Positions 1 to 14,560 of a stretch of 64,000 bases of DNA are shown here, piece after piece. Source of the stretch: Diphasiastrum complanatum (Eukaryota > Streptophyta > Lycopodiopsida > Lycopodiales > Lycopodiaceae). The stretch spans positions 44,392,180-44,456,179 of the forward strand of contig CM055101.1 of assembly GCA_029204225.1 (NCBI GenBank), given 5' to 3'. Under the pieces are notes generated by a model that made no database searches, had not been told where the DNA came from, and saw only the letters and a list, made by a program, of their open reading frames with translations. A program made the position numbers and the translations under genes. The number at the start of each line of letters is the position of its first letter. The stretch's first letter is position 1.

Positions 1-2583
1 AGATTACAGTCATTTCGTTTACCAGATGACCTGTTGTGACATTCTTTTCTGATAAATGTCATAGGATCCACGTGCCGTGAACTGCTGCAGATCATGTGTA
101 TTTCGAGAAGTGTTTTTTGTACATAGTGCCCATGATAAATGGACAAATTCATCTGCTGCTTTATTTGTTAGGAACTCTTTGTGTGTAGCTACGTTGTTTC
201 AGATAATGTGTGTCTCTCTGCTTTCTGGATTTGTTTTTTCATCAAACCTTTTTGTGGAAGATCACTCTCAAATCCAGTCACTTTTGTATCGTTTGTTTTC
301 TACATGATTTGTTAGAAATGTGAGTGAAGGTAATTACCAATAACTAATAAAACATGAAAGTTGCTTCTAATTTTTCTTAAGACATCTCCTTCTACATTTG
401 TCTTGCTAGATATGCACAATTTTAACTAAAACAAAACAAAAGACAAGAAATTATATTAACAAACTATGAAAAGCCTTTGAATTAGGCACATCCATGAAAT
501 TGGCAACAACTAGACTTATCTTAACAAAGATCAAGGCTAGAGTTGTACTTTGATATGACACATTTTAGTGGCATCTACTCAAATTGTGTTGAATTATTGT
601 ACTTGATCTCCTAGCCATTTTAGTTTCACATACAATAAAAAATTACAGTAGTTTCATATCTTGAAACTTTGATGTTCAAGTGAGCATAATGTTAGGATTT
701 ATCATATTTTCCCATCACACTCAATCTTTGAAATGTCTTGGATCATTGATGAATTGTAGGAGGGAGAATGGGAAAGAATGATATGTTGGCTATGGTTCAA
801 CTTGGTGGTTTGTTTAGTGATGATTATGCATGAGTGTTAGATCCTAGTTGTAAAGAAACTAGTCTATTATTTAGTATGCTAAGCATGTACTTGATGGAGG
901 AAGAGTACTTGGGCTTTGTAGGAAGTGAAGCTGTTTCTCTTGCTTTTGAAGTATTTCAATGTTTTACTTGGTATCTTCTCATTAAGTGTACTTTTTTAGA
1001 ATGAGTTGTGACCATGGATTTAATCTAATTTGTCTTGTAATTAATTTCTTTTCTTTTTTCTTTCTTGTGATTGTCCGTGGAATTTTTATCATTGGATGTG
1101 GGCAAAGTTATATATGAGGGCTTATTTAGAGTGATGTTGTAAATTTGACAATTATTGAAGTGATTGGTAAGTGCTTGTGTGTCATTGGTTGGAGGCTTTT
1201 GTTTTTCAAAAATGGCACATCAACATGTGTTGTGAAGGTAGGGTGTGGGCAAGGTTGAGATTTAAACTACTAGAAAACTTGGGTTCAGTTAGTGAGGAAA
1301 ATTGCAATGTGAAGTGTAACTTGGAGGGACAAGGAGGCGATATCTTTTGAGGAGGACAGAATAAATTTGTTAACCAAAGGGATTTTATCTCGATCATTCT
1401 GATATGGAATTTGTCATGGTTGGTCATCAAGGCAATATGGGTTTGAGAGTATGTATGGATTTTGATGAGGCTAATACTGAGGAGAGGGTAGAGCTATAAA
1501 AATGGACATTCATCAAGGTTATATAAATTGGTATAGCTTAGGGTGGGCTTGGTTGTAAATCTTATGTAGCTATGGTTGGTAGAGACATGAATGTATCTTT
1601 TGGATAGAAAATGGTGCATTTTAGGTGTACATGGAAGCCATGGTGAGTAAATATGTTATTACAAAATGTGAGGGGATCATGCACTTGGGAGTGTGTCAAC
1701 TTCTAAACCCCTAATTTATTCAAGTTCTTCATTCTTCTGATATTTTGGATGTTCTTCCTTATTTTGAGTTTAGTTTGGAATGTGAGGCAAATATAGTAGA
1801 TATATCCACACCCAAACTTCCAATAAGATGTTGTATTGGGGGGCAGGGGGGTGGGGTGACCTATTAGAAGCAAAAGAATTGTTTTAGATTTTACATGGCT
1901 TGAAACAAAGGAAAAGTTTTTCAAAAGTTGATGATGTGGTTCTTGTTATGGAAGAAATTGATGCAAGGTTTGGAGTGGGGGAGAGGATGCAAATGATGGA
2001 TGATAGTGAGTACCTTGCCATATGTTTGAAGTTTTTGCACAATGTGTGAGGTCTTAACCATATTAGAGGATTAGTGTTGTCAAGGTTGTCTATAAATGTA
2101 ATACTGCTGCATCTTTGATGCAGATATCAAAAAAAATTGAGTTTCCATTGTATTTTGGGATAATATTGTACTCTTCTTGTTATGAAAGTTAGTGGTGAGC
2201 AAGAGGATTTTTTTCCTTCAAAGAATCTATGCTAATGCTCTAAATGGTAGATTAAATATTTATTGTATTGTGCAGGTTGGTCATTCTTTAGGAATATCTT
2301 TGAGACGTAAGATTACAAAAAAAATTAAGGTCATGTGAGAGTTTGCGTTTTGATGATTTGGTGACTTGTGTTGTTTAAGGAATCTTAATATGTACTTTGA
2401 AGAAATTGTAGAATGTGTTACATAGATGGTGGAGAGAGGGAAATAGGAGGAATCGAGTTTCTAGAGCTTGAGAGGAGGAGCTAGATTGAGGAGGGAGAAA
2501 CGAGAGCACGAGGCTATGTGGGTACTTAGCAAGGCCTTCTCATTAGGACTAAGCTTGATGGGGCGAAGTCGTGTGTGTGCGCA

Positions 2584-2614
2584 GGGGCGGGGTGGGGGTG
2601 GGGGGGGGGGGGGC
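2584..2614 (+). repeat. Poly-G rich tract
   Basis: A run of mostly guanines with a long uninterrupted G homopolymer. It could form a G-quadruplex on the plus strand and is likely to be poorly sequenced. It makes short spurious proline or glycine reading frames on the two strands. Confidence 0.8.
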
Positions 2615-3295
2615 TTTCTTAATGAACGAAGAGGATCTGATACATGGGTTGAAGGGCAATAATTTGGATTCATTGTGAGCAAAACTTATGGAGGATCGAA
2701 TGTTTTCATTATAGGAAATAGATGGGCCTAGTTCAAATTTGAACGTACCAAGGATTTTATTTTTTTTAAAGGGTGGGGTGGGGGATTATGATTCTACTTG
2801 CAAAGGATACATAGGAGGGATTCTAGATTGAGAGCATCTTATTTGAAAGAGTTGATGCATTTATTCTTCTTTTGCTTAGAGGTAAGGGAAATGCCAAAGG
2901 GTGAATCCATGATATTGGACATTGTGTCATGGGGGATAATGGACAAGCATAAAAAATGCAAGCAATATATTTCAAGTTTGTAACTATGAAAGAAGAAAAT
3001 AAGTAGAGGTTATTGAATATTTGTAGATAGTAACTCTTAAGAGAATTTCTTTTTAGGAGAGAGAAAAGAGTTTTGTCATCATCTCAAAACTATTTCCAAC
3101 AAGGATGTGATGAGAGTGTGGATGGCTTGGTTGGAGCCTCTTATCTATGAGTGGGGCACATGAGATAGAAAGCAACAAACATCATTCATAAAACAATTTT
3201 AAACAAAGATGTTAAGTACCCGCAAGGGCACGCAATAACTAACCTAAGGTGTTGATTTCATTATAAAAAGTGGAATGTTAATTTGAAGCTATATA

Positions 3296-3460
3296 CAATG
3301 TTGATGCCACGCGTCAATATCTTATTGGCATGGGAAAATTCATGTTTGGTGACCCACGTTAGTGTGTGTGACTTTGTCAAGGGTCCAAGCATGGCCATGT
3401 TGGTGGAGTTGACCCCACTTGTACTGGGCATATAGAGGTTGATCTCCATGGAATGGGCAA
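3296..3460 (+). repeat. Dispersed repeat, copy 1
   Basis: This stretch is similar, in reverse complement, to about 26765-26945 in HIR intron 2. Shared landmarks in the same order are a segment with 'gtcaatatc', a 'tttggt' segment, 'ggccatgttggtggag', 'gaccccac' and 'tatagaggt'. It contains no reading frame and shows no clear terminal inverted repeats, so it could be a SINE, a MITE or an LTR fragment. Confidence 0.6.
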
Positions 3461-3857
3461 TGCATTTTACCAATGGATGGATGGATCATTCATGTAGTTA
3501 TCCAAGATATCTTCAACCCTAATCTCAAAATGTAGTATGTGATGGTTGAAGGTGGGTTGCGATGATCATGATCAGCTAGAGATTTAAACATTCATGTGCC
3601 TTCATCGATTGAGAAGAAGTATTGATTAGTAAATCCAAATCTGATGATGTACTGAGAGTAAAGTAGAATACCCCAGAAGACCAACTCTCAAAAGTGTGAA
3701 ATGCAGACGAAAAAGAAACTATGAATATCTCTATTGAAAGTACCAACATATCTTTGCTTGGGACTATATCCCCCCTTGTTAAGAGGCATATTTATACAAA
3801 TCATGAATAAAGGTTTCAAAAAGTTTGGTCTTGACTTGTCAAGAGGAACTATGTGTT

Positions 3858-5013
<1,156 letters not shown>

Positions 5014-5688
5014 CTAACTTGTGTGGTTTTGTGTAGTGGGATGGTGACAGGGATTATGTTGGGATTTATCTATTCCATTCACATACAGGAAGGTAGTGAT
5101 CCAGTCACGTTCATCAATAGCATTCTTTAAATCCCTTTGTGCGAAGTTTTTACCATGCAGTCGTCTAGTCTTCTTTAAAAAGTTTGTTACAGTAAGCTTG
5201 CAAATTAGAGCATGCTCCACAATAATATCATGATCCACATTTTGATAACAGAGTAAGAAAGTAGCCAATTATAACCATCCATGGTAAAGTTCCAAAGTGA
5301 CCTCATCAATATTAGACTGACATAGCGGAATATGATTAAGTCCTTTGTTCAGGTTGTTCCTTAAAAGTTTACTATAGATAATTCCAGTATTCATAGAAAT
5401 AACATGCCCAAAATTATTGTCAATAAACTCTTTTAAACGTTTAGAATTTGAGCACATACAGGGTGGAATATTATCAGTATCGAAATCACAAAAGACTTGA
5501 AAGGGCTTATACCATTCATGTTTCAAATGCAGAAAAAAGTCCAGCCAAACAAATTTCCTCAAAGATGTCATCAATGTAACCAAATATATGAAGTAAAGTC
5601 TCAAAATAAAGTTGTATCACGTTTATACTCTCAAAGCATCTATTATAGTAACGTAAATGCAAAAACATCTTTCCTTTATCTCTTCTAA
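5014..5688 (-). pseudogene. Degenerate reverse-transcriptase-like fragment, possibly Penelope-like
   Basis: Two minus-strand frames, 5604-5269 and 5268-5014, are in the same phase and separated by a single stop. Together they give about 195 residues of plausible coding sequence. A third stretch of related composition continues in another frame above 5530, which suggests a frameshift. A segment reading LNKGLNHIPL followed by an acidic helix-like stretch reminds me of the conserved region just before the reverse transcriptase core of Penelope-like retroelements, some of which are known in plants. No Asp-Asp catalytic box or GIY-YIG nuclease is visible. The assignment rests on one remembered motif and could be wrong; that it is decayed coding sequence is more secure. 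Confidence 0.35.
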
Positions 5689-7279
<1,591 letters not shown>

Positions 7280-7985
7280 AATCCAACTTTGCATTAATAG
7301 ATTTCTACTTGATTCCAAGAGATGGTCTATGCTTGTAAGATAAATGTTTGCCCAAGGATTTGGTAAAATTATCAACAACACACTCTCTTGAAGATATGTG
7401 ACAAAAATTTACCTCCTTGGCAAGAACTTTCTTAGTAACGAAGTGAGGGGAGATCTTAATGTGCTTTGCTCATTGCATGGAAAATAGGATTGTTTTCCAA
7501 GCTTTAACCTAAAATATTACCATAAAATATGGTTATTATAGCATCATATTCAATCATTTGGATCTCAACAAGAAGTCTCTTGATCCATATTGCCTCCTTG
7601 CCTGAAGTAGTAAGTGTTTTATACTTGGCATCGATTGAAGAAGACAATGAGATAGTATCTTGCTTCTTTGACAACCATGAAACCACTCCATCTAGCACCA
7701 CTTGTGAATTTTTTTACCTCATCTCTAACATGACCTGAATCCGAAAAAATCACAAAGGTTAATGTTAGAACCACCATACTCATTGCTATAATCCTTAGTA
7801 CTCTAGATGTATGTCAACACTCTCTTGGCAAGTTGCCAATGTCTTAAACTATGATCTTGCACAGCTTGACTAAGCTCACTAGCATAATAGCTAAAGTTCA
7901 AGTCTAGTAATAGTTAACCATATGACACTTCCAAATAGCTTAGTCCTCAAAGGATTTTTTTACTATAAGCTGCACTTTGTCTCCA
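7280..7985 (-). pseudogene. Copia RNase H / pol C-terminus fragment
   Basis: The frame at 7701-7504 gives the copia RNase H signature GVVSWLSKKQDTISLSS followed by a degenerate form of the usual TEAEY box and EAIWIKRLLVE. Upstream sequence to about 7980 encodes the preceding RNase H text in other frames (YYASELSQAVQDHSLRHWQ, then STKDYSNEYGG). Downstream, the HIKISPHFVTKKV stretch corresponds to the family's SKHIEICHHFVRE. Several frameshifts separate these parts. Confidence 0.75.
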
Positions 7986-8049
7986 TAGGTGTAAAGATTG
8001 ATTTACAACTATCTACATTAGATTTCTTAAAGAAAGAATTGTAATAATT

Positions 8050-8600
8050 ATCATGACATAAATGTCACATTCACATTTCTCCAAATCTCTATCCTTAAAA
8101 TATAATGTAGCGAGCCAAGTTCTGATCCCATTCCTTTCGAAAATGAAACATCATTTTTAAGTAAAAAGAATGATCTCTCACTCTTCACAAAGCTGAGGGT
8201 AACCAAAAATGAACTGAATCTAGCATAACTCCTTGGTGTGTGCTTAGGCTCATACAAGCTCCTCTTTAGAAGATAAACTTTTATCCTTCTTACCACGGAC
8301 CTCAACTTTTCTACAAGACGAGAGTAGCATGATGGTAACAACATGATGATCAAAGCTAGATAGAATGTACTTTCACTTTAAATAGTTTCCACAAAGCATT
8401 ACATGTGTGTTCTAAAAAAGTTTTTTAATACCCAAATCAGATATCACACATCTGGTTCTTGATTAGAGATGAATACTCTTTATCCATAGCTTCTCTCCAT
8501 AGATTACAGTCTAAACTAAGTGCTCCTTCGACATTAGTCGGCTCTCAAATGAAATAACAAGCAGATTCATCAATGTACCTACTAGGTGGTCTGCGATCTC
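8050..8600 (-). pseudogene. Copia reverse transcriptase fragment
   Basis: The frame at 8353-8051 encodes a decayed RT middle section. It has SLYEPKHTPRSYARFSSFL where copia RT normally has LYGLKQAPRAWY, followed by GFVKSE-like text and LHYILRIEIWRN for the usual FLGIE motif. The YVDD catalytic box is not visible. Sequence at 8440-8600 matches the RT N-terminal linker of the array element (a 'sLIKNQ'-type segment and a linker rich in Asp and Gln). Confidence 0.7.
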
Positions 8601-8695
8601 TTGTCGATCTTCTAGGAGGAGAATGAGGCTGGTCATTCTTTCCTTGGTTCTGTTGTTGTTCTGTTGCTATTGAGCTGCAACATCTTCTTGTGTCA

Positions 8696-9330
8696 TAGTA
8701 ATGCTTTGTTAACTAGAACAGAAGTATTCAAGGCTCGACTTGTGTTATACTAAACAATGACTCAACCTATGTAACTATCCATGTCTCTTGCCAAGTGCAA
8801 GGATTTTATTCGTCCTATCAACAATTCTGCATTGATCATATTCAAATTCTACTCTATGACCTAAATCGATAATTTTGCTTATTGATAACAGATTTGTCAA
8901 AAGTTTAGGTACGTACAAAACATTAGATAGTGACTTTAATTGATCATTTTGAAAGCTTAATCTTACAGTGCCTTCACCTTTGATAGTATGTGTATTATCG
9001 TCGCCAAGATGAACGAACCTCTTAATATTGTAAGGCATATAGGACTAGAGATGTTCATGATGATTGGTCATATGTTGAGTAGATTCAAAATCGAGAAACC
9101 AAGCATTGCCGACTTGCGCTTTTTGATCGTTGATCATAAATGTTCCTTTATCCATGTCTTGAACAAGGGATTGTGATGTTTCTGCAACTACATTCGCATG
9201 TTGATTTGATTGTCTGTTGTTGGCATTCTTTGCAATATCTTGCAATCTTGGATCTCATTATTAGTGTGTTTGCAATACTCACAGAATGTCTTCTTCTTTG
9301 ACCGTGGACTCGATAATTGCCCTTGACTAT
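8696..9330 (-). pseudogene. Copia protease and GAG-pre-integrase fragment
   Basis: The frame at 9038-8775 encodes LGDDNTHTIKGEGTVRLSF and YVPKLLTNLLSISK, the typical copia GAG-pre-integrase entry. The frame at 9245-9045 has AWFLDFESTQHMTNH, the protease active-site region in which the expected Asp-Ser-Gly is changed to Asp-Phe-Glu. A remnant of the CCHC zinc knuckle lies just upstream near 9270-9300. Confidence 0.75.
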
Positions 9331-9419
9331 GTGTCGGCTTTCGATTCCATACACATTGTTTCAAGCCTTTCTACTTCTAACGTTTAGCACCTTATTTTAC
9401 ATATAGAAATGGGATACTG

Positions 9420-10003
9420 AATTCGAAGAACTTTCTCCACTTCTTTGATTGTCTTCCTACAACAACATAGTGATTACTCTTGAAAGAGTTAGATCTGAGT
9501 GTGTCGAAATGATCATCACCTAGTTTTCATCTGTAGGTGACAAGCTTGATAGCAATGTCATGATTGCATCTTGATCATCGATAGTTGATTCGACATCTAC
9601 CATTTGCTACAAGAGATTCTTGAACTGGTTTATGTGATTTTGCAACGAATCACCATTAGACATCTTGAGTGAGAAAATTTTCCTTTTGAGATACAAGTTA
9701 GAAGTCACGTCTCTCACATCAGATAGTGCGCTCATAATGTCCCATACTTCTCTTGAATTTTGAGCTTCAAATACATGGACAATGTGTATATGATATATCG
9801 AGAATGATTAGCGCGAAAGCTTTACCATCCTTTTATTTCCATTTTGAGTTGGCTATGTCATCTTCAAGTTTCAACTTGATACTTGTGACAACATCCCACA
9901 ACTCATTGGCAATTGGCATGGTCTTCATCTTAAATTTCCACAAATGATAATTGGATCCATTTAGCTTGTTGATGGTGTGACTGGCTTTGCTTTGTGAATT
10001 CAT
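9420..10003 (-). pseudogene. Copia gag fragment
   Basis: The start codon is at 10003-10001. The frame opens with Met-Asn-Ser-Gln and [16 protein letters not shown], the conserved N-terminus of copia gag (the same start is found at 31250 in the HIR intron element). It is open to about 9833 and continues in other frames to about 9420 with gag helices resembling those of the array units. A TAA ends the first segment. Confidence 0.75.
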
Positions 10004-10163
10004 TTGGAAGTTAGTCTTTCGATAATCAAAATGATATATCAATGGCCTAAGAATGAAAAATATATGTGACAATATTAGGACACTGATACCATGCAATGCT
10101 CTAATTGGAATCAATATAAATGCTATACTAAATGTTAGGTATCTGATAATTGCTCTAATACCA

Positions 10164-10939
10164 CGTTGTAAGATGCAAAAGAATGCTAGATAGAGAAAAC
10201 AACATTCGATAGATGCTACTATCAGGCTCTGCGGAAAGATTATTTCTTCAATGTATGACTATGCCTATCAAAACCATATTATTGGGACAAGCATCACGTT
10301 TGATTCTACTTAATTCTAACTTTGAAATCATCATATCTAGGAGATTGATTTTGTAGACAAATGTAAACAGAGATAATATTGCTATGTAAAAGTGTTTGAT
10401 AGCTCAAACAAAACTATAAGAGAACAAAATACGATTATAGTAGAACAGAGAAGCGTACATTCATTCTAACATAATACTAAACGCAATAAGACTATAGGAT
10501 TGTATTTAGGAAGTAGCATGTACGAATCAGATGAATAGCGAACATAACAATAGTGGATGCAACCACGTACTCAAAACCAACTCTAAATTACTGATCATCT
10601 AAGTTTGATTATTCACTTCCGCTAATTAGCAGCACTTCAGCAATACTCAATCATCAACTGACTAATCTCTATAATCGCTATCTGAATTGAGAAATGATCA
10701 GATATTTATACTGGTTAGGAATGTCGCATGGGCTTATCCAAATGATAGTTCACGACGGCTACTTGGCCATTGATCGTAATTGTCACTTAGCCATATTGAA
10801 CTATGGATCTCAATTGGCACTTAGCCATATTGTGTTGTCACTTATCATGTTAGGTTACACGGTAGTTACTTGCTAACAATGATTAGAGCAAGTCATTAGC
10901 TTCAAAACAAGTGATAACATGATCTGTTAACCTTCAACA
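10164..10939 (-). repeat. Copia 5' LTR with primer binding site
   Basis: The primer binding site complementary to the initiator-Met tRNA 3' end (TGGTATTAGAGCA on the minus strand) is at 10163-10151. The LTR lies upstream and opens with TGTTGAAGGTTAACAG at 10939. A segment with 'gactatgcctatcaa' is shared with the LTRs at 52286-53347 and 57184-57938, which shows family membership. The exact 3' end is uncertain by a few bases because the terminal CA is changed. Confidence 0.65.
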
Positions 10940-10989
10940 ATATCTTCGATAGTCATTCAATAGATATTTGTCGTTGTCATTGTCGTTAT

Positions 10990-11560
10990 CGACCCACCTA
11001 TTAGTGATTCCCATGTATTTTTGCAGAGTGTGTAATAACGCGAGTAGATATGCAAAAATCGGATAGATGAAGATGTAGATTAACAATTGAATTATAAGGA
11101 TAATGATCCAACATCTTCTTCTTCCCCATCTTGATCTTGCTCAATAACATAAATGGATCTTCAAGAAACTTCAAATGCATGATCAAGATAGCTTTGATGA
11201 CTTCCCAATCAGTATGGTCTTTTGGAATTTGATTGAAATACCAATCTTGCACAACTCCCGTAATTGCCATTGGAAATAATTGAGCTTCTCCTTTGGATTA
11301 ACTTCACCACAGATTTCACAAGCTTATGTATAGATTTTGAAAACTCTGATTGGATCCGTGACTCATTTGTACTTCAGTATCTCCAAACATGGTGTTCATC
11401 TGTTGATAGGATGGGGCACTGGAAAGGTAAAATCCACATCTTCTTCGCCTTGCATCATTTAAAAAAAAATCTTCTAATAATGAAAATTTTAGATAATCAG
11501 TCGACTTGTAGTTGTTCAATGGATATAGATCTAGACTATTCTGAGAGTGATTCAAAAAGT
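10990..11560 (-). pseudogene. Ty3/gypsy-type gag fragment
   Basis: The frame at 11270-11001 reads AITGVVQDWYFNQIP, then DWEVIKAILIMHLKF and later text. This has the spacing of the Retrotrans_gag domain (a DWYF-type motif followed by W-x-x-x-K). The frame at 11555-11316 may be the preceding gag N-terminus. No zinc knuckle or pol follows. Call based on motif shape only. Confidence 0.45.
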
Positions 11561-11639
11561 CCTATCTGATCTGAGTCAAATTGATGATGAGAAAATGATT
11601 TCTGAAATTAATCTTAGATCAACTATATCAATACTTTAA

Positions 11640-12450
11640 AAATGGCACAAACTTGTTAGTAGCTAAATCAGGATGATCAAAACTTAATAATGGCACTATA
11701 AAAGGTTACCTGGGTAAGATTTACCTCAGCGAGGGTTCTTTCCTTGCTATTTTTTTATTAAAAATCACTAAAATGGCTATTTTTGACAATTCTGGCAAAA
11801 CTAGCCTTCACCCATTTGATTGGAGGTAGATCCTATTGCAATAAATGCTTAGTAGGCTTGACAAAGGTTCTTATGGAATGACGGAGGATTTTTTCAACTT
11901 GGCAAGGGTTCATAATGTTATTGTTTCAAAAATATCCTTCAACTGAAAAAATCTGATGGAACTAACCTTTGCTTGACTCACTCATGGTAAAATACTATCT
12001 TTGAAAGGTTCAGGAAGGCCAGCGAAGGTTAATAGAGAGATACTGATATTTTTCTAGAAAGAGGTTGATTTTCTTCACAAAAAATGATCAGAATCTCAAG
12101 GAAACTTCACTTGACTTCTATTTTGAGAAGTAACCTTCGTCTGATTCACTGATGATCGAATATGGTATGAAGAATATTCAAGAGGTTCGATGAAAGTTGG
12201 GAGACTGTTCATGGAGAGATATAAAGATTTTAAACAAAAGAAGTATATTTCTTTCACAAAAAAATTGCTCAACACCTCAAAGAGCTTTCACTTTCCCTTC
12301 TATTTTTGGAACTAACCTTTGTCGAGTTTTCTGGATAGACCAAGCTAGAGTTAATTTGAAATATTTTTTGGTTTTTTTTCAATTTTTTTGGTTGTTCTTC
12401 TTAAGTTTCTAGAAAATGGTTGAGAAATAACCTTCACCCTTCAAACTGTG
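11640..12450. repeat. Repeat island R1 copy 1 (GGCGAAGGTTA-type motif)
   Basis: A core related to GAAGGTTA or its complement TAACCTTC occurs about a dozen times in both orientations. Examples are near 11700, 11800, 11865, 11960, 12000, 12020, 12132, 12315 and 12431. The same motif family fills 57960-58690. Clustered short repeats in both orientations resemble the subterminal regions of CACTA or other DNA transposons. I found no terminal inverted repeat or transposase here. Confidence 0.5.
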
Positions 12451-13431
12451 GCTTCACTCCATCAATCACAAGCAAGAAACCCCTCCAAATCATAAAATTC
12501 ACCAAAATCTAACCATTAAAGTGCAAATTCAACCCTATCATGCAAAAACTATGATGCCTAAATGCAAGCTAACATCCATCCAAGCATCATAAACATGCTA
12601 AAAATGAAAATAATGGCGTTACTCCTCGACAACATCGCCAAAATTGTAGGAACATTCATGTCCACCTTCAACTCTAACTCTAAGCACATGGGTAGCAATC
12701 AAGATATGAAGAGGATTATAACATGTCATGCGGTAGTTCGATCCCATGAGAGAAATTCTTGGATTCATAATCACAAATATGCTATGATTTCACAATTAAC
12801 CTAATATCCATTAATCCTAATCTTCACGTTCAAGATAATTTTTTTTCTCTCTCTTTTCGCTCACAAAAATAGAAACAATAATCACATCCAACAAGTCACA
12901 AATCCAAATTACATTAAGATAGCATAAAAACATGAGCGATGGAGGAAGAGGAAGATTAAGGAAGAGTAAGAGAAATTCCACCTTCTTTGATTGAACATGA
13001 AATATGAAATACAAAGTACCATTATTTATAGTGGATTTTGGACACTTGGCCTGAATGGCTATTGGCCAATTTCTACCTCCCTTATTATTTTAATTTGAGT
13101 TTAGGGGACAAAGGACCTTCCAATCTCTAACTTGAATTTTAGGCATCTTAACTTATTTACTCACGTAAATAGCCTAGAAGTCCCTTTATTGCTATTTATT
13201 TTGATCAAATAACAATGTGATCATTGGGTTGGGGACTTACACACATAGGGTGCCAACTCCCTCGCACTTATTTTCTATTGTAGATCAATCTGATCTATTT
13301 ACAACGTGTGTTGATATCCAGCAAATCCCCAATAGAGGGCCCCAATTACTCACAATCATGGTCCATATAAGCTTTATGACTTGCTTACAGGACATAGATA
13401 TAAAGATAGACCAATCGTGGGCATGACATCC
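12450..13431 (-). repeat. Probable gypsy chromovirus 3' LTR
   Basis: On the minus strand a polypurine tract (TGGGGGGGAGGA) at about 13442-13431 is followed by TGTCATGCCCACGATTGG, a form of LTR start common in plant Tekay-type elements. A TATA-like CTATAAATA lies on the minus strand near 13024-13033, as expected inside an LTR in this orientation. The far LTR end is not defined, so 12450 is only an outer limit. Confidence 0.5.
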
Positions 13432-13600
13432 TCCCCCCCATAAATAAGTTATATCCTTGGAACTTAAAATTAAAAACTTATTTTTAAGGCTATTCTCATG
13501 TTCCCAAGATTCATTATCATCTATATGACCTTTCTACAGAACAAGATGCTCGTAATTATACCATTGTGCATAGGCTCAACCATGTATCTTGAGATTCTTC
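13432..13600 (-). pseudogene. Gypsy integrase C-terminal chromodomain remnant
   Basis: One minus frame reads WYNYEHLVL, a stop, then KGHIDDNESWEHENSL and ends at the polypurine tract. This fits the chromodomain at the integrase C-terminus of chromoviruses (the usual form is an aromatic-rich strand, WKG, then ENTWE). One in-frame TAG replaces the expected Trp. The position directly before the polypurine tract and LTR is what the family predicts. The rest of gypsy pol is missing. Confidence 0.55.
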
Positions 13601-14560
13601 TTGGAATCATAATTTGAGAAGAAGAACTCTCCTCCTCAATCCTTGACACACTTGAACCTTGAGATGGATCCTCAAGATCATCTTCTTGGTGTTCCTCCTT
13701 GATCCTTGAAGTCTCTTTGATAGATTCACCACCATTTGCAATATATTCAATAACATAAGAAACATCATTCTTGATGTGAACATAAGAGTCATCATCCATG
13801 GAATTGAGATTTGAGTGTTCCATTCTCTCCTCTTGAGAAAGGAGCTCTCCCTTGGCTTCCTTCACTTCCAACATGTGATACGTTCTCAGAAAAATATTAA
13901 GCTTGAAGAGCCTACCATCTCTAGTCTCTTTTGTAATGACTTTCCCTCCTTTTATGATAAAGCAAACATTGCAATCAAACTTGACACTACATCTTTTGTC
14001 AACTACTTGACTCACACTCAACACATTTCTAGAAATGAAAGAACATACAAGACATTTTGAAGCTTTGCTCTCCTCCTTGATTCAAGCCAAATAGGAATGG
14101 TTCCTATCCCATGAATCTCACAATTAGCACCATTCACAACAAGAATAGACTTATTGGAACATGATGAAATAGAAGAGAAATATTATGTTTGCCTTGTGAC
14201 ATGTGAGCTCACCCCACTATCAATCCACCAAGGATCATCCTCCATAGAAATTGATGGAAGCATGTCATGAGTGGAGTCCTCTTTTTTGAAGCCATCTTCC
14301 TCTTGATTGTTGAAGTTCCCTTGCCTTCCTTCTTGCTTTCTTTCATCCTTTTCCTTCTTGTAGCACTTGAAGGCCAAATGCCCCATCTTTCCACGATAGT
14401 AGCATTTGAATCTTTACTTTTCTCCAATAGGTTGCCTCCTATTGATGCCATGATGAGAAAGTACTTGTACACAAAGTACAATCTTGTGAAATGACTCTTC
14501 AAACTGATTTTGTGACCCTCAAGACATAGATTTGAACGCGTCAAAAATTTAGAAAGATCT
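13601..14560 (-). pseudogene. Copia gag/protease/pre-integrase relic
   Basis: The frame at 14386-14183 contains the second half of a CCHC knuckle (MGHLAFKC), then the protease site EDDPWWIDSGVSSHVT. The frame at 14024-13521 starts inside the GAG-pre-integrase domain (LSVSQVVDKRCSVKFD, then RDGRLFKLN). It changes at about residue 50 to an acidic Ser/Glu-rich stretch ending in IPRRISRYMVEP, which looks like the integrase-RT linker. Integrase is therefore deleted. The family resembles the 60-64 kb element (EDPWWIDSGASSHMT there). Confidence 0.7.

Larger units (their letters stand above)
7280..10939 (-). mobile_element. Chimeric Ty1/copia relic lacking integrase
   Basis: Reading down the minus strand, the order is LTR (10939-10164), primer binding site (10163-10151), gag (from 10003), protease and GAG-pre-integrase (about 9250-8700), integrase-RT linker (about 8695-8600), RT fragments (8560-8050) and RNase H (about 7980-7280). 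The integrase core is absent: the pre-integrase text at 8696 is followed almost at once by the acidic linker. The gag-to-RT part matches the family of the 49.9-57.9 kb array, while the RNase H part (VVSWLSKKQ, SLSSSIDAKY, EAIWIKRLLVE) matches the family of the 60-64 kb element. So this copy is either a recombinant or two fragments side by side. Many frameshifts and stops make it inactive. Confidence 0.8.
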
